A DNA stretch of 25,085 bases, taken from the NCBI GenBank assembly GCA_023445445.1, contig JAEXLD010000061.1:1-25085 (forward strand). Direction: 5' to 3'. The position numbers and the translations under genes were made by a program. This DNA is from Bacillota bacterium (GTDB lineage Bacteria; Bacillota; Clostridia; Clostridiales; Clostridiaceae). Shown here piece by piece: positions 24,314 through 25,085 of this stretch (the stretch's first letter is position 1; each line of letters opens with the position of its first letter). The notes under the pieces were generated by a model. It was not told the DNA's origin. It saw only the letters and a program-made list of their open reading frames with translations, and searched no databases.

Positions 24314-24353
24314 GGAAAAAATGAGTATACTTTAAAACTTAGGAGGAAAGACT

Positions 24354-25085
24354 TTGGAAAAATATAAAGTAGGTATGGTAAGTTTAGGTTGCGATAAGAA
24401 TAGAGTAGATTCTGAACTTATTTTAGGAACCATAAATAAATTTTATGAAATAACAAATGATCCTAAAGAGGCTGAAATAATAATTGTAAATACATGTGGT
24501 TTTATAGAAAGCGCAAAACAAGAGTCAATTGATACTATACTTGAAATGGCTGAATATAAGAATAAATATAAATGTAAAATGTTAATTGCAACAGGGTGCT
24601 TAACTCAAAGATATGGTGAGGAATTATTAGAATTAATGCCTGAAATAGATATACTTATGGGAGTTAATGATTATATGAAAATCCATAAGCTAATTTTAGA
24701 TTTTATAAAGGGCGAAAGAAAGATATTTGCTGCAAATTATAGCGATGATAACATTAATGAAGGAATAAGATTACTTACTACTGATAAACATACAGCATAT
24801 GTTAGGATAGCAGAAGGTTGCGACAATTATTGCACCTATTGTATTATTCCTAAAATAAGGGGCAAATTTAGAAGTAGATCAAAAGAATCTATATTAGAAG
24901 AAGTAAATACTCTTGCTAAGAATGGCGTTAAGGAAATTATTTTAATAGCTCAAGACTTAACTTATTATGGAGTAGATTTATATAAAGAAAATAAGCTGCA
25001 TGAATTAATAAATAGTATTTCACAGGTTAATGGAATAGAGTGGAATAGACTTCATTACTGCTATCCTGAAGAAATTACTGATGAG
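24354..25085 (+). CDS. rimO: Ribosomal protein S12 methylthiotransferase RimO, 5' part only
   Basis: Radical-SAM enzyme of the methylthiotransferase family; RimO adds a methylthio group to an Asp of ribosomal protein S12. The window ends after 244 codons with the frame still open, about 55% of the usual ~440 residues. The N-terminal MTTase domain starts MVSLGCDKNRVDSEL, with further cluster cysteines in VNTCGF and TGCLTQRY; the radical-SAM motif is CDNYCTYC (near residue 159). The SLGCDKN...DSE opening separates RimO from MiaB. The start is TTG, fixed by AGGAGG (24341-24346). It lies 83 bases after ftsK, probably in the same transcript or behind a weak promoter. The C-terminal TRAM domain is outside the window. 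Confidence 0.94.
   Translation, partial: MEKYKVGMVSLGCDKNRVDSELILGTINKFYEITNDPKEAEIIIVNTCGFIESAKQESIDTILEMAEYKNKYKCKMLIATGCLTQRYGEELLELMPEIDILMGVNDYMKIHKLILDFIKGERKIFAANYSDDNINEGIRLLTTDKHTAYVRIAEGCDNYCTYCIIPKIRGKFRSRSKESILEEVNTLAKNGVKEIILIAQDLTYYGVDLYKENKLHELINSISQVNGIEWNRLHYCYPEEITDE

Noticed and set aside
1..25085. CRISPR arrays, tRNA/rRNA genes, insertion sequences, phage or defence genes
   Set aside because: No regularly spaced repeats, no tRNA-like cloverleaf in the short gaps, no transposase or integrase motifs; the coding regions are continuous housekeeping genes with uniform base and codon use.

Overview
The window is a low-GC stretch of conserved chromosomal housekeeping genes, all on the + strand, from a Firmicute of the Clostridium sensu stricto (cluster I) type. 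This rests on the strong A/T codon bias, AGGAGG-type ribosome binding sites, frequent TTG starts, a Gram-positive PolC, and a gene order like that of the Bacillus dxr-rasP-proS-polC-rimP-nusA-infB-rpsO-pnp-mlpA-ymxH-dapG-tepA-spoIIIE region. I cannot name the species. There is no rRNA, tRNA, CRISPR array, phage or insertion sequence.

Layout. (1) 12-3266: dxr, rseP/rasP and ispG, a tight cluster joining two MEP-pathway isoprenoid enzymes with an intramembrane protease. (2) 3373-7707: polC, the replicative polymerase, behind a 66-bp imperfect palindrome whose loop contains an extended -10 box. (3) 7775-15342: a nine-gene transcription/translation operon (rimP, nusA, ylxR/rnpM, ylxQ, infB, rbfA, nrnA, truB, ribF) with overlapping or very close genes. 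It starts at a strong promoter and a leader holding two hairpins, a possible 8-codon ORF and a Rho-independent terminator placed before rimP, so the operon looks attenuated. (4) 15360-17961: rpsO, with its own promoter and structured leader, then pnp; each is followed by a terminator. (5) 18055-21806: an M16 peptidase, a PRC-barrel YlmC/YmxH protein, aspartokinase dapG and the ClpP-like protease tepA. The tepA Shine-Dalgarno sequence is buried in a 17-bp hairpin. (6) 21874-25085: ftsK/spoIIIE and the 5' part of rimO, cut off by the window edge.

The genes are well-known families and I found no evidence of a new enzymatic system. The observations most worth a second look are regulatory: the SD-sequestering hairpin at tepA, the tandem-hairpin/leader-ORF arrangement before rimP, the palindrome around the polC promoter, and the structured rpsO leader. 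Six genes (rseP, polC, infB, dapG and rimO with TTG, ftsK with GTG) use non-ATG starts, judged from ribosome-binding-site spacing. No gene-free gap exceeds 300 bases; the longest, polC-rimP (249 bases), is described below.
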